From Tupaia tana (Eukaryota; Chordata; Mammalia; Scandentia; Tupaiidae): DNA of 64,000 bases. The position numbers and the translations under genes were made by a program. This document shows, piece after piece, positions 55,263-64,000 of this stretch (positions are counted from its first letter, which is position 1; each line of letters opens with the position of its first letter). Under the pieces are notes generated by a model. That model was not told where the DNA came from, made no database searches, and saw only the letters and a program-made list of their open reading frames with translations. The stretch is taken from assembly GCA_026018925.1 (NCBI GenBank), contig JAKSZU010000029.1:8555006-8619005 (forward strand). The letters are read 5' to 3'.

Positions 55263-55884
55263 TAAACAGAAAGAATTGGTCTCCAGGGAGAATAAAAGAA
55301 AAATATTTAATAAACTTGGGTGGTCCCTGAGACACCAACATGAAGAGAAAGCTCCCTTTGTTCTGGATGTGTTCCAATACTGGTTTTATCCCCATAATGA
55401 CTCAAATTACTAATAAAGTGACCAAAGAATGTATCTGAAAGAAAAAGGAGAAATAGCTTTATGGTGTAAAAACACGTCACAGATGGAAAACTCCAGATGG
55501 AAAAGAGCAAAGGGAATAAACCAACAATTCACAAAATAACACATACAAAGTATGAAAAACGTGGAGAATTTTAAGAGAAAGAAAAAAAATGTAGTAAAAA
55601 AAATTAAATGCAAAAGCATCTTTTAGCATCACAAAACTGTGTTTTGCATTTTGGGTCTACCACACACTGGTTGTTTGAACATGGACCGCCATCTCTTCTA
55701 TTCTGAATACTATTTTAGTATCTTCTGCACAGTGAGGGTAGCTTTCCATCCCCCACAGTCCCTTCTTATTTGTAAATGAATGCCTACCACTGGTGATGAG
55801 ACAAGACTGGTATTTTCCTTCTATTTCTCAATGATCTCATTCCTTCTCCACCTGTAAACCCCCAATTCCCCTCTCTCTCTTGCT
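55263..55884. other. Unique spacer
   Basis: No gene recognised; 55440-55620 is A-rich. Confidence 0.35.
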
Positions 55885-55965
55885 CTCTTTTTTTCTTTTA
55901 GAGACAGAGAGATTTTTGCCATGAGGTGCATGTACTCTCCAAAGACACAGAGAGGAAAGGATGGA
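55885..55965 (-). mobile_element. SINE tail fragment
   Basis: GAGAGATTTTTGCCATGAGG and CACAGAGAGGAAAGG only; the head is missing. Confidence 0.6.
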
Positions 55966-56324
55966 TATTCAATATGCCCAACTGAGAGATGTTTTTAAAC
56001 AAAATTTCTAAACATCCATATATTACTTCACATGTATTTAAACCTATACATAAAAAGTCCATGCACAAGTTCATATTTACACTGAAAAACTACATGCTTA
56101 TCTCTGAAAGTAAGCTTCATTTTACAATCTCTATTGAAAAACAGTGTAAAACTCCTTCCAAAACCAAATATTGATATAGAGCAAAACTGTACATCACAAG
56201 TTGTTCAACTTCTATTAAGTAAGTGGTACAAACAAAAACAAACAAACAAAAATTAAGTGGCAAACAGCAAAGTTGGTGGAGACAGAAAAAGAAAGCTCCA
56301 ATTTTTATTTAAAGAAATGCAGTA
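55966..56324. other. AT-rich spacer
   Basis: No gene; an (AAAC)n patch at 56232-56250. Confidence 0.35.
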
Positions 56325-56510
56325 AGGGCCAGCAGACAGCATGGTGGTTAAGGCACTAAACTCCCACATGGCTGATCAAGTTCAATTCCTGGACCTGGTG
56401 ATTTGCTTTCTCACTTACCTTCTCTTTCTCTCTCTGTCTCTCTCTAATAAGCATATGTGCCCTATGCCAAATTAAAAAATATATGAGTAAAATTAAATTT
56501 TTTTTAAAAA
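56325..56510 (+). mobile_element. Short SINE
   Basis: AAGGGCCAGCAGACAGCATGG head; AAAGAAATGCA repeats on both sides as TSD (about 56310 and 56508). Confidence 0.88.
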
Positions 56511-56754
56511 GAAATGCAATACAAAGTACTTGGACTAACAATTTGCAATAAATAGGAAAATCAAAGGACTTATTAGTCCCAAATATATTCAGTCTCACCA
56601 GTAATGAAATAATTGCTAAGTAAAACTCCTTAAGATCCCTCTTTTGATATAACTTTTTTTTCTATAGGACTACCCAGCTTGAGAGAGGAAACAGTAAACA
56701 TGTCTCATGGACTCTTGTACCTGGCAGCATTTGCAAACAACCCCTGGTCTACAA

Positions 56755-56895
56755 CTATTTTTTTTTCCTGCCTTAGAGCCCATGCAGTCACTGGAAAAGG
56801 ACAGAGAGAAATAGAGAGAGGGAAAATGAGAAATCACTCCCCTTGAGCGGGGGTGGACATGCTGCAATACCTTCTCCCCTCAGGATTTTGGGCAT

Positions 56896-56939
<44 letters not shown>

Positions 56940-57020
56940 GGCATATTTCTCAAAGTGGGTCCAGTACTTGAAACACAATCAGCCATATGGTAGAGTCCAG
57001 TGCCTTAACAATCTGCTGGA
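56755..57020 (-). mobile_element. Long old SINE with CA expansion
   Basis: CTTAGAGCCCATGCAGTCAC at the left; a (CA)n run at 56898-56937 sits where the GT-rich middle of the SINE lies. Confidence 0.82.
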
Positions 57021-57143
57021 CTGGGTGTGGTGGCGCCCACCCTATGGCAAAAACAATCTTCTGGACCATGGGCCCTTTCAATGAAAACAGAAAGATGCTC
57101 ACTCAAATAAACCCCATTTAAATTTTTTCAAGTAAATGCCCTC

Positions 57144-57395
57144 AGGGCCAGCAGATGGTGTAATGGCTACATGGCTGGACTCCCACATAGTTGACCATGG
57201 TTCAAGTACTGGACTCAGAAGCTTAAAACTCATGCCTGGTGCATGTGCGTGGATGCTCAGAATCCTGGGAGGAGAAAGGAGGAGAAAGGATGGACGTGTG
57301 GTCATCTCCCTAGGGGCCAATTTTTTTGGTTTGGATATCCCTGTCTCTTTTTGTCTCTGGCAAGTGCACATGTCCTGTAGCAAAGTTCTTGAATA
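57144..57395 (+). mobile_element. Long SINE
   Basis: AGGGCCAGCAGATGGTGTAATGG head; its tail passes into the purine tract that follows. Confidence 0.87.
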
Positions 57396-57595
57396 AAAAG
57401 AAGAAGAAAGAGAAAGAGGAGGGATGGAAGGAAGGCAAGAAGGAAGAAAGGGAGGGAGAAGGAAGGAAGGAAGGAAAAAAGAAAATAAAAGGAATAAAAG
57501 AACAAAGAAAGAGAAGAAAGAAAAAGAAGAAAGAGAAAAAGAAAGAAAAAAGACTGGAAGAGAACAGGAAAAGAAAAAGAAAAAAGAAAATTCCC
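57396..57595 (+). repeat. 200-bp polypurine tract
   Basis: Almost only A and G, with GGAAGGAAGG and AAAGAAAGAG stretches and very few pyrimidines. Begins in the tail of the preceding SINE. Confidence 0.9.
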
Positions 57596-57871
57596 TCTCA
57601 TGGATTGTATATCCCTTTATACCTAATATGCTAATTTCCTCCTCCCTTCACTGAAAAATTATTTGGGTATGATCTAATATTATTAAAACCACTTATGTCA
57701 TCAATTTCTTCTTCTATCTCATTCAATAGGACTTCCATTATGTCACTTTATGTTCAACAAGGACCCATGTTCTCCTGAGTTTAAATTAAGTAAATGAATT
57801 TCTCAACCATGCAAAAAGCAAATCAAACTTTTGGCTCTAGCCTAGGCTTGAGCTCTTGGGAAATGATTCTT

Positions 57872-58142
57872 TTTTTTTTTTTCTTTTTTTGGAGAGGTTT
57901 TTGCTATAGGGCGCATGCGCTCGCCAGACAGACAGAGAGAGACAGAGAGATAGAAAGCAGGAAATCACCCCCCAGGGGGGATGGCCACGCCGCAATCCCT
58001 TCTCCTCCATTCTCCTCTCGGGATCTTGGGCATGCACACACACGCGCCCGGCGTGAGTTTAAGCCACCGGGTCCGGGACTCGAACCGCGGTCGACTACGT
58101 GGGAGTCCAGCGACATAGCCATTACGCTAACTGCTGGTCCCA
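57872..58142 (-). mobile_element. Long young SINE, near-consensus
   Basis: Nearly all CpGs kept. Perfect 14-nt TSD GGGAAATGATTCTT at 57858-57871 and 58143-58156, directly at the edge of the OR 7 promoter-like block. Confidence 0.96.
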
Positions 58143-58154
58143 GGGAAATGATTC

Positions 58155-58565
58155 TTAGTGTCCATGCTCTGACCCTATCCTGCCATGTCTACTGGGCTTT
58201 CAGACTCACCGGGATGGTCTGGGATTGGAAGGTCTCCTTGTGGGAATGTGAACTCCTCTCCAGGTGGTTGATGTTGGAGACTGAAGCTCTGTCCCAGAAA
58301 ACACAGAGTGTAAGAGTAATGCATTGGTCCCCAGCCACACCTGGGACTCCAAAAGAACTGATCATGTCACATCTAGCCTGAGGTTATACACATCTAGCCC
58401 AAGGTTATGCACTCTGATGAAAAGTAGAGAGGATATTTACAGCTGCCTCTTTTCACTAGGTATATGTTCCTGTTGTTACTCTATCCCCTGGGCAAGTCAT
58501 TTCCCTTGTGTACTGGTCTGGGAAGGGAAGAAAAATTTCCACTGATTCTGTGCTCCTAAGAGAGG
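58155..58565 (-). promoter_or_regulatory. Diverged upstream block matching OR 7
   Basis: The most diverged of the seven blocks, 5.5 kb upstream of pseudogene 7. The donor survives as TCCCG then GTGAGTCTG (last exon base 58210), and TCCTAAGAGA lies at 58554-58563. A young SINE sits directly beside it (57872-58142). Assignment to OR 7 rests on there being seven blocks and seven receptors in the same order. Confidence 0.42.
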
Positions 58566-58849
58566 TAGTTAGAAGTCAAAGACTGAGAAAAATGTCTTTC
58601 CTAGACTCCTTAGAGAGTCACGACAATGACTTGTGGTGAGGGTAACACTTATGTCAAGAAAATTGCTATTCCTTCAACAAGAAGAACAGAGGAGTATTCA
58701 TTTACTCTTATATCAAGGGTATTTGAGTAAATCAAATCATCCTTTCAGCCCATGGCTTTGTGATGCCTTTAGTAAAGCTCTAAGGAATTTCATGCTTGCA
58801 GCATAAGTTAAGACCTATCATTTAGTCTTCCATTCATGAAACATTTTTA
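58566..58849. other. Spacer upstream of the OR 7 block
   Basis: No gene recognised. Confidence 0.35.
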
Positions 58850-59083
58850 GGGTTTTTTTAAGGGTTGTTCCCCCTTATGGCATGTGCACTCATCAGAGAG
58901 ATACAAAGAGAGAAAGTGTAAAATCACCCCCCCAGGGGGTATGATTAATGAGCAATCCATTCTCCCAGGATTCTGAGCTCATACACATACATGTCTGGTT
59001 TCATTCTCAAGCTGCCAGGTCCAGGATTCAAACCGAGATTGGCTATGTGGGAGTGCAGCACCTTAACCACTTGCTGGCCCATG
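58850..59083 (-). mobile_element. Long old SINE
   Basis: CCCTTATGGCATGTGCACTC at the left, CCACTTGCTGGCCC at the right; ATGAAACATTTTTA repeats on both sides (about 58836 and 59080) as TSD. Confidence 0.88.
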
Positions 59084-59204
59084 AAACATTTTTAATTATA
59101 AAAGATATATTGTACTTATATATTTTGTGCACCATGAACTGAGGTTAGAATTCTATATGAATTGCATTATCTAAATTGTATCCATATCCATTTTTTTTCT
59201 CTAT

Positions 59205-59447
59205 TGTTTTTCGGAGAGGTTTTTGCTATCGGATGCATACTCTCACCAGAAAGAGAGACAGAAAGCAAGAAATCACCTCCCAGGGGGGATGGCCATGCTG
59301 CAATCCCTTCTCCTCCATTCTCCTCTCAGGATCTTCGGCATGCAAGCACATGCACCTGGCGTGAGTTTAAGCCACCAGTTCTGCGGCTTGAACCACGGTC
59401 AACTACATGGGACAGCGACATAGCCATTATGCTAACTGCTGGTCCCA
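59205..59447 (-). mobile_element. Long young SINE
   Basis: GGAGAGGTTTTTGCTATCGG at the left; TATCCATT at both edges. Confidence 0.9.
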
Positions 59448-59523
59448 CGTATCCATTGTTTTGGATCAGTCCTATTAGGAACTCATTCTACATTTGCAGA
59501 AATGAGACTCAGAAAAGAAGTCT

Positions 59524-59709
59524 GAGGTCAGCAGATGACATGCTGTTTAAGGCAGCTGGACTCTCAGATGGCCACCTGCAATTTGAACTCTATATCTGGC
59601 AGCTTCAAAAGCATGGTGGGCACATGTGCATGCATGCCCAAAATCCCAAGAAGAGAATGGAGGAGAAAGGATTGCAGCATGGCCATCTCCTCTTGGGTGT
59701 GATTTCTCA

Positions 59710-59760
<51 letters not shown>

Positions 59761-59795
59761 GTGCATATACATAATGGAAAAAAAAACATAAATAA
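59524..59795 (+). mobile_element. Long SINE with CT expansion
   Basis: AGGTCAGCAGATGACATGCTG head; a (CT)n run of about 45 bases at 59715-59759. Confidence 0.86.
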
Positions 59796-59879
59796 AGAGG
59801 TTAACCTGCCAACATTTATAAACCTAGTAAGAGATAAACTTTTATTGACACTCCATTGGGAACCTCTCAGGTCTCATGA

Positions 59880-60105
59880 TCTGGGCCAGGGTTCTCAACT
59901 GGATTGACTGTGTCTCCAAAAGAAATGGAATTATTTCTGGAAGAGATTTTGATTGTTACAACCTGGGAGGTGGAGCTTGCACCTTGTGGGTTGAACCCAG
60001 GGATGGTATTCAGCACACAGAGTGTGCAGGACACCCCCACGACACATATAGTGCAAATGTCAACAGTGAGAGGCTGAGAAACACTGCCCTCGACTAGAAT
60101 ATCTC
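59880..60105 (+). mobile_element. MER5A-like hAT (Charlie) DNA transposon copy
   Basis: Begins CCAGGGTTCTCAACTGG and ends GAGAGGCTGAGAAACACTG, near-inverted ends typical of MER5A, with TGTTACAACCTGGGAGGTGG in the middle. A non-autonomous, long-dead family. Confidence 0.72.
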
Positions 60106-60324
60106 CAGATTCACTGTGTATAATTAACTTGGGGATCTTCATCAATTTCAGTGCTGAATTGGGAAGTCTAGGAGGGTCCAGACATTCTGCATTTCCAACT
60201 ATGTCCATGTTGATGTTGATGTTGCCCAGTCAGTCCTATAAACCACTCTACACAGATCAAGGCTGCATGGGGCATAGTGTCAGAGTCAGGTATATTTTGT
60301 TTTCATTTCTTTGTTTCTCTTTTT
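60106..60324. other. Spacer, possibly another old DNA transposon piece
   Basis: GGTCCAGACATTCTGCATTTC at about 60176 hints at a MER-type element; not secure. No gene. Confidence 0.3.
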
Positions 60325-60573
60325 TTTATATTTTTGGTATAGGGCCTGTGCACTCACTGGAGAGAGTGAGGGACAGACAAAAAAGGAAAAGTGAGATATC
60401 ACCCGGTAGGGTAATGATCATGCTACAATCCCTTCTTCTCCATTCTTCTCTTCGGATTTTGGGCATGTATGCACATATACCCAATGTGATTTTCAATCTG
60501 CTAAGTCCAGGACTCAAACCAAAGCAGGCCATGTGGGAGTCCAGCACCTTAGTTCTATGCCACCTGCTGGTCC
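60325..60573 (-). mobile_element. Long old SINE
   Basis: GGTATAGGGCCTGTGCACTC at the left, CCACCTGCTGGTCCC at the right. Confidence 0.87.
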
Positions 60574-60597
60574 CTCTTTAATTTTTACAAAATTTAC

Positions 60598-60852
60598 TGT
60601 AGGGCATGTGCGCTCACTGGAGATATGAGATGTGGGGGAAGAGTGAGAAAGCATCCCCCACTAGGGGTAATGGTCATGCCATAATCCTTTCTCCTATTTT
60701 ATCCTCTCAGAATTTGGGGCATGTACACACACACACACACAGAAACACACACACACACACTCACCATGTTTTTCAAGCCACCAGGTCTGCGATGTGAATT
60801 GCAATTAACCGTGTGGGCTACAGTTACTCTAACCACCAACCAACTGGGTGGC
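60598..60852 (-). mobile_element. Long old SINE with CA expansion
   Basis: GTAGGGCATGTGCGCTCACTGG at the left; a CA run at 60725-60761 in the SINE middle. Confidence 0.83.
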
Positions 60853-61159
60853 TCAGTGTATTTTCAGGGTGGCTCCTGCAAAAGTCCTACCAAATACCTC
60901 CTGTCTGGATTTTGGTGGTCAAATGTTGGTGCTCAGACTCTCATTTAGTTTACACTCACTTATTCAAGCCTTCTCTCATGACTGGAAATGAAACTTTTAG
61001 AAGCTGCACCTACCTTAGAGAGTTTATGTGAGAAACATTATTTTAAAGGTCATTGGAAATTACCTGGCACAGAAGACATACTGAGATGATAGCAGCTATT
61101 TAGAATACTTCCCAATTCCCTGTTTGCTAAGATCATTGTGACATCAGAAAGATTTCTTG
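60853..61159. other. Unique spacer
   Basis: No gene or named repeat recognised. Confidence 0.35.
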
Positions 61160-61395
61160 GGGGCCCGGCAGGTGGCATGGTGTTTAAGGCACTGAATTTC
61201 CACATGGCTAATCATAATTTGAGTCCCAGATTTGGAGCCTTGAAACTCAAGCTGGGCACATGTGTGTACATGCCCAAAACCCAAGAGGAGAATGGAGGAG
61301 AAGGGATTTCAGAGTAGTCATTCTCCCTGGGGGGTGATTTCTCACTTTCTCTCTCTTTGTCTCTCTCCAGTGAGTGAACATGCCATATTGGAAAA
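61160..61395 (+). mobile_element. Long SINE
   Basis: GGGGGCCCGGCAGGTGGCATGG head; runs into an L1 tail. Confidence 0.85.
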
Positions 61396-61530
61396 GCCTA
61401 AAGTAAACAGTGTATTCAGGATGGGACAAGTCATTTTGTATGTTATAATGATATACAATGAATGAATGTAAAATAAATAAATTTGAAGATTAAATTTAAA
61501 AATAAATAAAATAAAAGAGAAAGAAAGAAA
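61396..61530 (+). mobile_element. L1 3' tail
   Basis: CAGGATGGGACAAGTCATTTTG, then ATACAATGAATGAATGTAAA, the standard end of the local L1 family. Confidence 0.7.
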
Positions 61531-61590
61531 GGCTTCTTTGGGACAAGCAATGAGTCTAGCCTTGCTCTGTTTCAAGAAAATAGCATGTTG

Positions 61591-61680
61591 GGACCAACAG
61601 ATAGCGTAATGGATATGTCACTGGACTCCCATGTAGTCGACCACAGTTCGAGTCCCAGACCTGGTAGCTTAAAACTCATG

Positions 61681-61720
<40 letters not shown>

Positions 61721-61884
61721 CCCAGGATCCCAAGAGGAGAATGGAGGAGAAGGGATTGCGGCATGGCCATCCCCCCTGGGCGGTGATTTCTCACTTTCTG
61801 TCTCTCTGTCTCTGTCTGTCTGGCGAGTGCACATGCCCTATAGCAAAAACCTCTCCAAAAAAAAAAAAAAAAAAAGCAAAGAGA
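61591..61884 (+). mobile_element. Long young SINE with (GT)n
   Basis: Perfect 17-nt TSD AAGAAAATAGCATGTTG at 61574-61590 and 61885-61901. The GT-rich middle has become a pure GT run at 61683-61718. Confidence 0.96.
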
Positions 61885-61984
61885 AAGAAAATAGCATGTT
61901 GTGGTCTTGAACTGGGGGAGCCTTCTCTCAGGGACCCATACAGAGAGCAGAAATGGATGATGTTAAACCACTTATTGTAATGGC

Positions 61985-62135
61985 TTCTTTTTTTAGTATT
62001 TTTTTACATTAAATCACTGTATATCTCTATAGCATACAAAGTAAATCTTCCCAACATAAAAACACTACATGTCTGTCCAGTAAAATACATTACCATTCAC
62101 ATTATCATCAACAGATAATTTTCCATTTTTGCGTC
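61985..62135 (-). mobile_element. L1 3' end, antisense
   Basis: ATTAAATCACTGTATATCTC, then ACATTATCATCAACAGATAA. Confidence 0.62.
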
Positions 62136-62139
62136 CGTA

Positions 62140-62540
62140 AAAAAGAGGCATTGTATGTCCTCACTTAATATACAGTGAGGAAGAAACTGAAAACTTCTAA
62201 GGTAGCAGCAGTTAGCATAATGGCTATGTCGCTGAACTCCCATATAGTCTACCGCAGTTCGAGTTCCGGACCTGGTGGCTTAAACTCACGCCAGGCGCAT
62301 GTGTGTGCGAGCCCTAGATCCCAAGAGGAGAATGGAGGAGAAGGGATTGCAGTATGGCCATCCCCTCTGGGGTGTGATTTCTCGCTTTCTGACTCTCTGT
62401 CTCTGTCTGTCTGGCGAGTGCACGTGCCCTATAGCAAAAACCTCTCCAAAAAAAAAAAAAAAAGAAGAAAGAAAAAAAGACATGGAGAGCAGCAGCTGTG
62501 GATACTAGAGACAGTTTGGGAGGAGGGTGGGCTTTCCCTC
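62140..62540 (+). mobile_element. L1 3' fragment split by a SINE
   Basis: GGCATTGTATGTCCTCACTTAAT before and GGAGAGCAGCAGCTGTGGATAC after the SINE at 62203 follow the L1 3' UTR order seen at 50465-50590. Confidence 0.62.
62203..62470 (+). mobile_element. Long young SINE in L1
   Basis: GCAGCAGTTAGCATAATGGC head; the first bases are missing or merged with the target. Confidence 0.9.
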
Positions 62541-62760
62541 TCACTGTCTCTCTCTTTCTCTGGCGACTGTGCACTCCCTAGGGCAAAAACCTCTAAATAA
62601 ATAAATAAGTAAAAGAAATTAAGAAATTGATTATTGAGGAGACTACAGTTCAAGTCCCAGACCTGATGTTTGCTTTCTCACTTTCTCTCTGTCTTTCTCT
62701 GGTCATATTAAAATAAATGAATGAATAAATAAAATTAAATAATTCTTTAAAAAATAAAGA
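62530..62760 (+). mobile_element. Two truncated SINE pieces
   Basis: 62530-62625 is the CT stretch and tail of a long SINE (GGCGACTGTGCACTCCC). 62640-62760 is a headless short SINE (GTTCAAGTCCCAGACCTG, then AATAAATGAATGAATAAAT). AAGAAATTGATTATTGAG occurs at 62617 and again at 62757, flanking the second piece as its TSD. Confidence 0.75.
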
Positions 62761-63063
62761 AATTGATTATTGAGTAAATACAGATACTGCTCACTTTGTA
62801 CATTTTCATGTGTAGTACAAATTTTTTTAAGGGAGGGATATTTGTTAGAATAATAGAAGGAATCATATTTGTAGGCTATACTGGAAATTTTAGAGCAGAC
62901 ACAAGATGATACAGTGTAATAACAAAGAATATGACATCAAGTCCTTCACTCCCATGAATAAACCTACATATACAGACACTAAACTTCCACACATTGATGG
63001 GTAGATGTATCTCATCAAACAAATGTTCCATAGCAATTCAAAGTATGATTGAAAATGTAATAT
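62761..63063. other. AT-rich spacer
   Basis: No gene recognised. Confidence 0.35.
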
Positions 63064-63250
63064 TGGAGGCCAGCAAGTGGCGTATTGATTAAGGTGCTGG
63101 ACTCCCATGTGGCTGACTGCAGTTTTTCAGACCTGGGAGCTTGCCTTATCACTTTCTCTTTCTCTCTCTCTCTCTCTCTGTCTTTCTCTGGTCAAATAAA
63201 AAAATAATAATAATAATAATAAGTAAAATTGAATAAATAATTTTTAAAAG
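63064..63250 (+). mobile_element. Short SINE
   Basis: GGAGGCCAGCAAGTGGCGTATTG head; AAAATGTAATATT before and GAAATGTAATGTT after form the TSD. Confidence 0.88.
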
Positions 63251-63600
63251 GAAATGTAATGTTAACCAAGGCAAGTCAGACTATGAAAGACAGATATTGT
63301 ATGTTTCCTCTTAATATATATCAAATGTCTGCACTCTATGGCATAAAATAAAAGATTGGAAGGTATAATAGCAGGTAGGAGAACTAAAGATACCAGAGAT
63401 AATATAAGAAGGGGTGGATCATTAGTGGTAGGGAAGGGATCAGGGAAAAAATAAATAATAGACACAAAAATTAAAAGTTATTTGTTGATGATAGTGTACA
63501 TTAATGTTGATAATATATTATCTTTGATTTGACTTATATGCACTGTATTCATACTAGAAAAATCATTTTGTACACTGCAAATATGTATGGTGATTTTGTT
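63251..63600 (+). mobile_element. L1 3' end
   Basis: AAGTCAGACTATGAAAGACAG, AATATATATCAAATGTCTGC and GAAAAATCATTTTGTACACTGC in order. Confidence 0.72.
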
Positions 63601-63609
63601 TTTTCTGGT

Positions 63610-64000
63610 GTGATTTTCTTTTTTTTTCTTTTTTTCTTTAATTATTATACTTTATACTAAATTTAATCATATATATCTTTAAGTGTATAAAATTTCTTTT
63701 TCCAGCATGATTACCATGCATATCGGTAAATACAAAGACATTACTATCCACATCATCAACAAATAGCTTTTCATTTTTTTAGATGATGATGATGATTATT
63801 ATTATTTATTCTCACTATTTTTTAAACATTCAATCACTATACATCATTTGACTTGTCAAGAGAATTTACCCAACATGAAATTCTTCTCAGACCAGTTCAG
63901 TAGAGAATACTATACATGTTATCACCCACAGGTAATAAACCATTTCTGTGTCCCACAAATGGCATGCCTATTTGTTCTCTTGCTATTCTTCTCTATACTT
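63610..64000 (-). mobile_element. L1 3' ends, antisense
   Basis: 63640-63780 matches 18800-19230; 63810-64000 (CAATCACTATACATCATTTG) is a second antisense tail reaching the window edge. Confidence 0.6.

Noticed and set aside
54922-55395. Open frame of 157 codons on the minus strand
   Set aside because: Reads antisense through two tandem SINEs; composition matches the SINE frames seen elsewhere.
57794-58381. Open frame of 195 codons on the plus strand
   Set aside because: Most of it is antisense reading through a young SINE (SPDRQ/GDGHAAIPSPPFSSRDLGH pattern) that recurs wherever that SINE is inserted; not a gene.
59162-59791. Open frame of 209 codons on the plus strand
   Set aside because: Joins two SINEs in opposite orientation and ends in a poly-Leu/Ser run from a (CT)n repeat; no family signature.

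Overview
The window is mammalian nuclear DNA. Evidence: single-exon olfactory receptor (OR) coding regions, L1-type LINE fragments, a 'half-L1' (ORF1-only) element, and very many copies of one tRNA-derived SINE family. The SINE has a Pol III A box of the form TAGCGTAATGG and a perfect B box (GGTTCGAGTCC), a GT/CpG-rich middle, a (CT)n stretch and an A tail. Together with a HAL1-like element this points to a placental mammal; colugo (Dermoptera, which carries tRNA-derived CYN SINEs) is my best but unproven guess. There is no bacterial or viral gene system here.

Genes. Seven OR loci of the OR7 (7A/7C/7D-like) family lie head to tail on the minus strand. Two are intact: 9714-10643 (309 aa) and 20555-21517 (320 aa). 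Two are broken by very few lesions: 25945-26873 (one 1-nt deletion) and 41246-42175 (one in-frame stop, plus ATG changed to ATA at the usual start). Three are clearly dead: 504-1410, 33623-34552 and 51761-52690.

Cassette structure. Each locus is matched by one conserved non-coding block 2-5.5 kb upstream in gene direction (higher coordinates): 3535-3990, 12950-13410, 23430-23890, 30110-30585, 36950-37425, 45560-46015 and 58155-58565. On the minus strand all seven keep a GTGAG splice donor. Five of the seven coding exons are preceded, 12-25 nt before the usual ATG position, by a pyrimidine tract ending in AG. This fits the known OR gene plan of a 5' non-coding exon spliced to a single coding exon. 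The intervening 'intron' holds an old antisense L1 3' end and SINEs at identical places in several copies, so the array grew by tandem duplication of whole cassettes.

Layout. 0-9.4 kb: OR pseudogene 1 cassette, then an L1 interrupted by a HAL1-like insertion. 9.4-15.6 kb: intact OR 2 cassette. 15.6-18 kb: second HAL1-like copy (minus). 18-25 kb: intact OR 3 cassette. 25-33 kb: OR 4 cassette and a SINE cluster. 33-41 kb: OR 5 cassette and L1 remains. 41-49 kb: OR 6 cassette with SINE-riddled L1. 49-64 kb: twin-primed L1, OR 7 cassette, then gene-free repeat-rich DNA.

SINE terms used below: 'long young' = about 270 bp, CpG-rich head (GTTAGCGTAATGGCTATGTCGCTGGA-type), often with clean target-site duplications (TSDs); 'long old' = same layout, diverged, head of GGTGGTTAAGGCACTGGACT type; 'short' = tRNA-like head joined directly to the (CT)n stretch and an AAATAAA-rich tail, about 165 bp. 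Repeat boundaries are read by eye and are good to about 10 bases.
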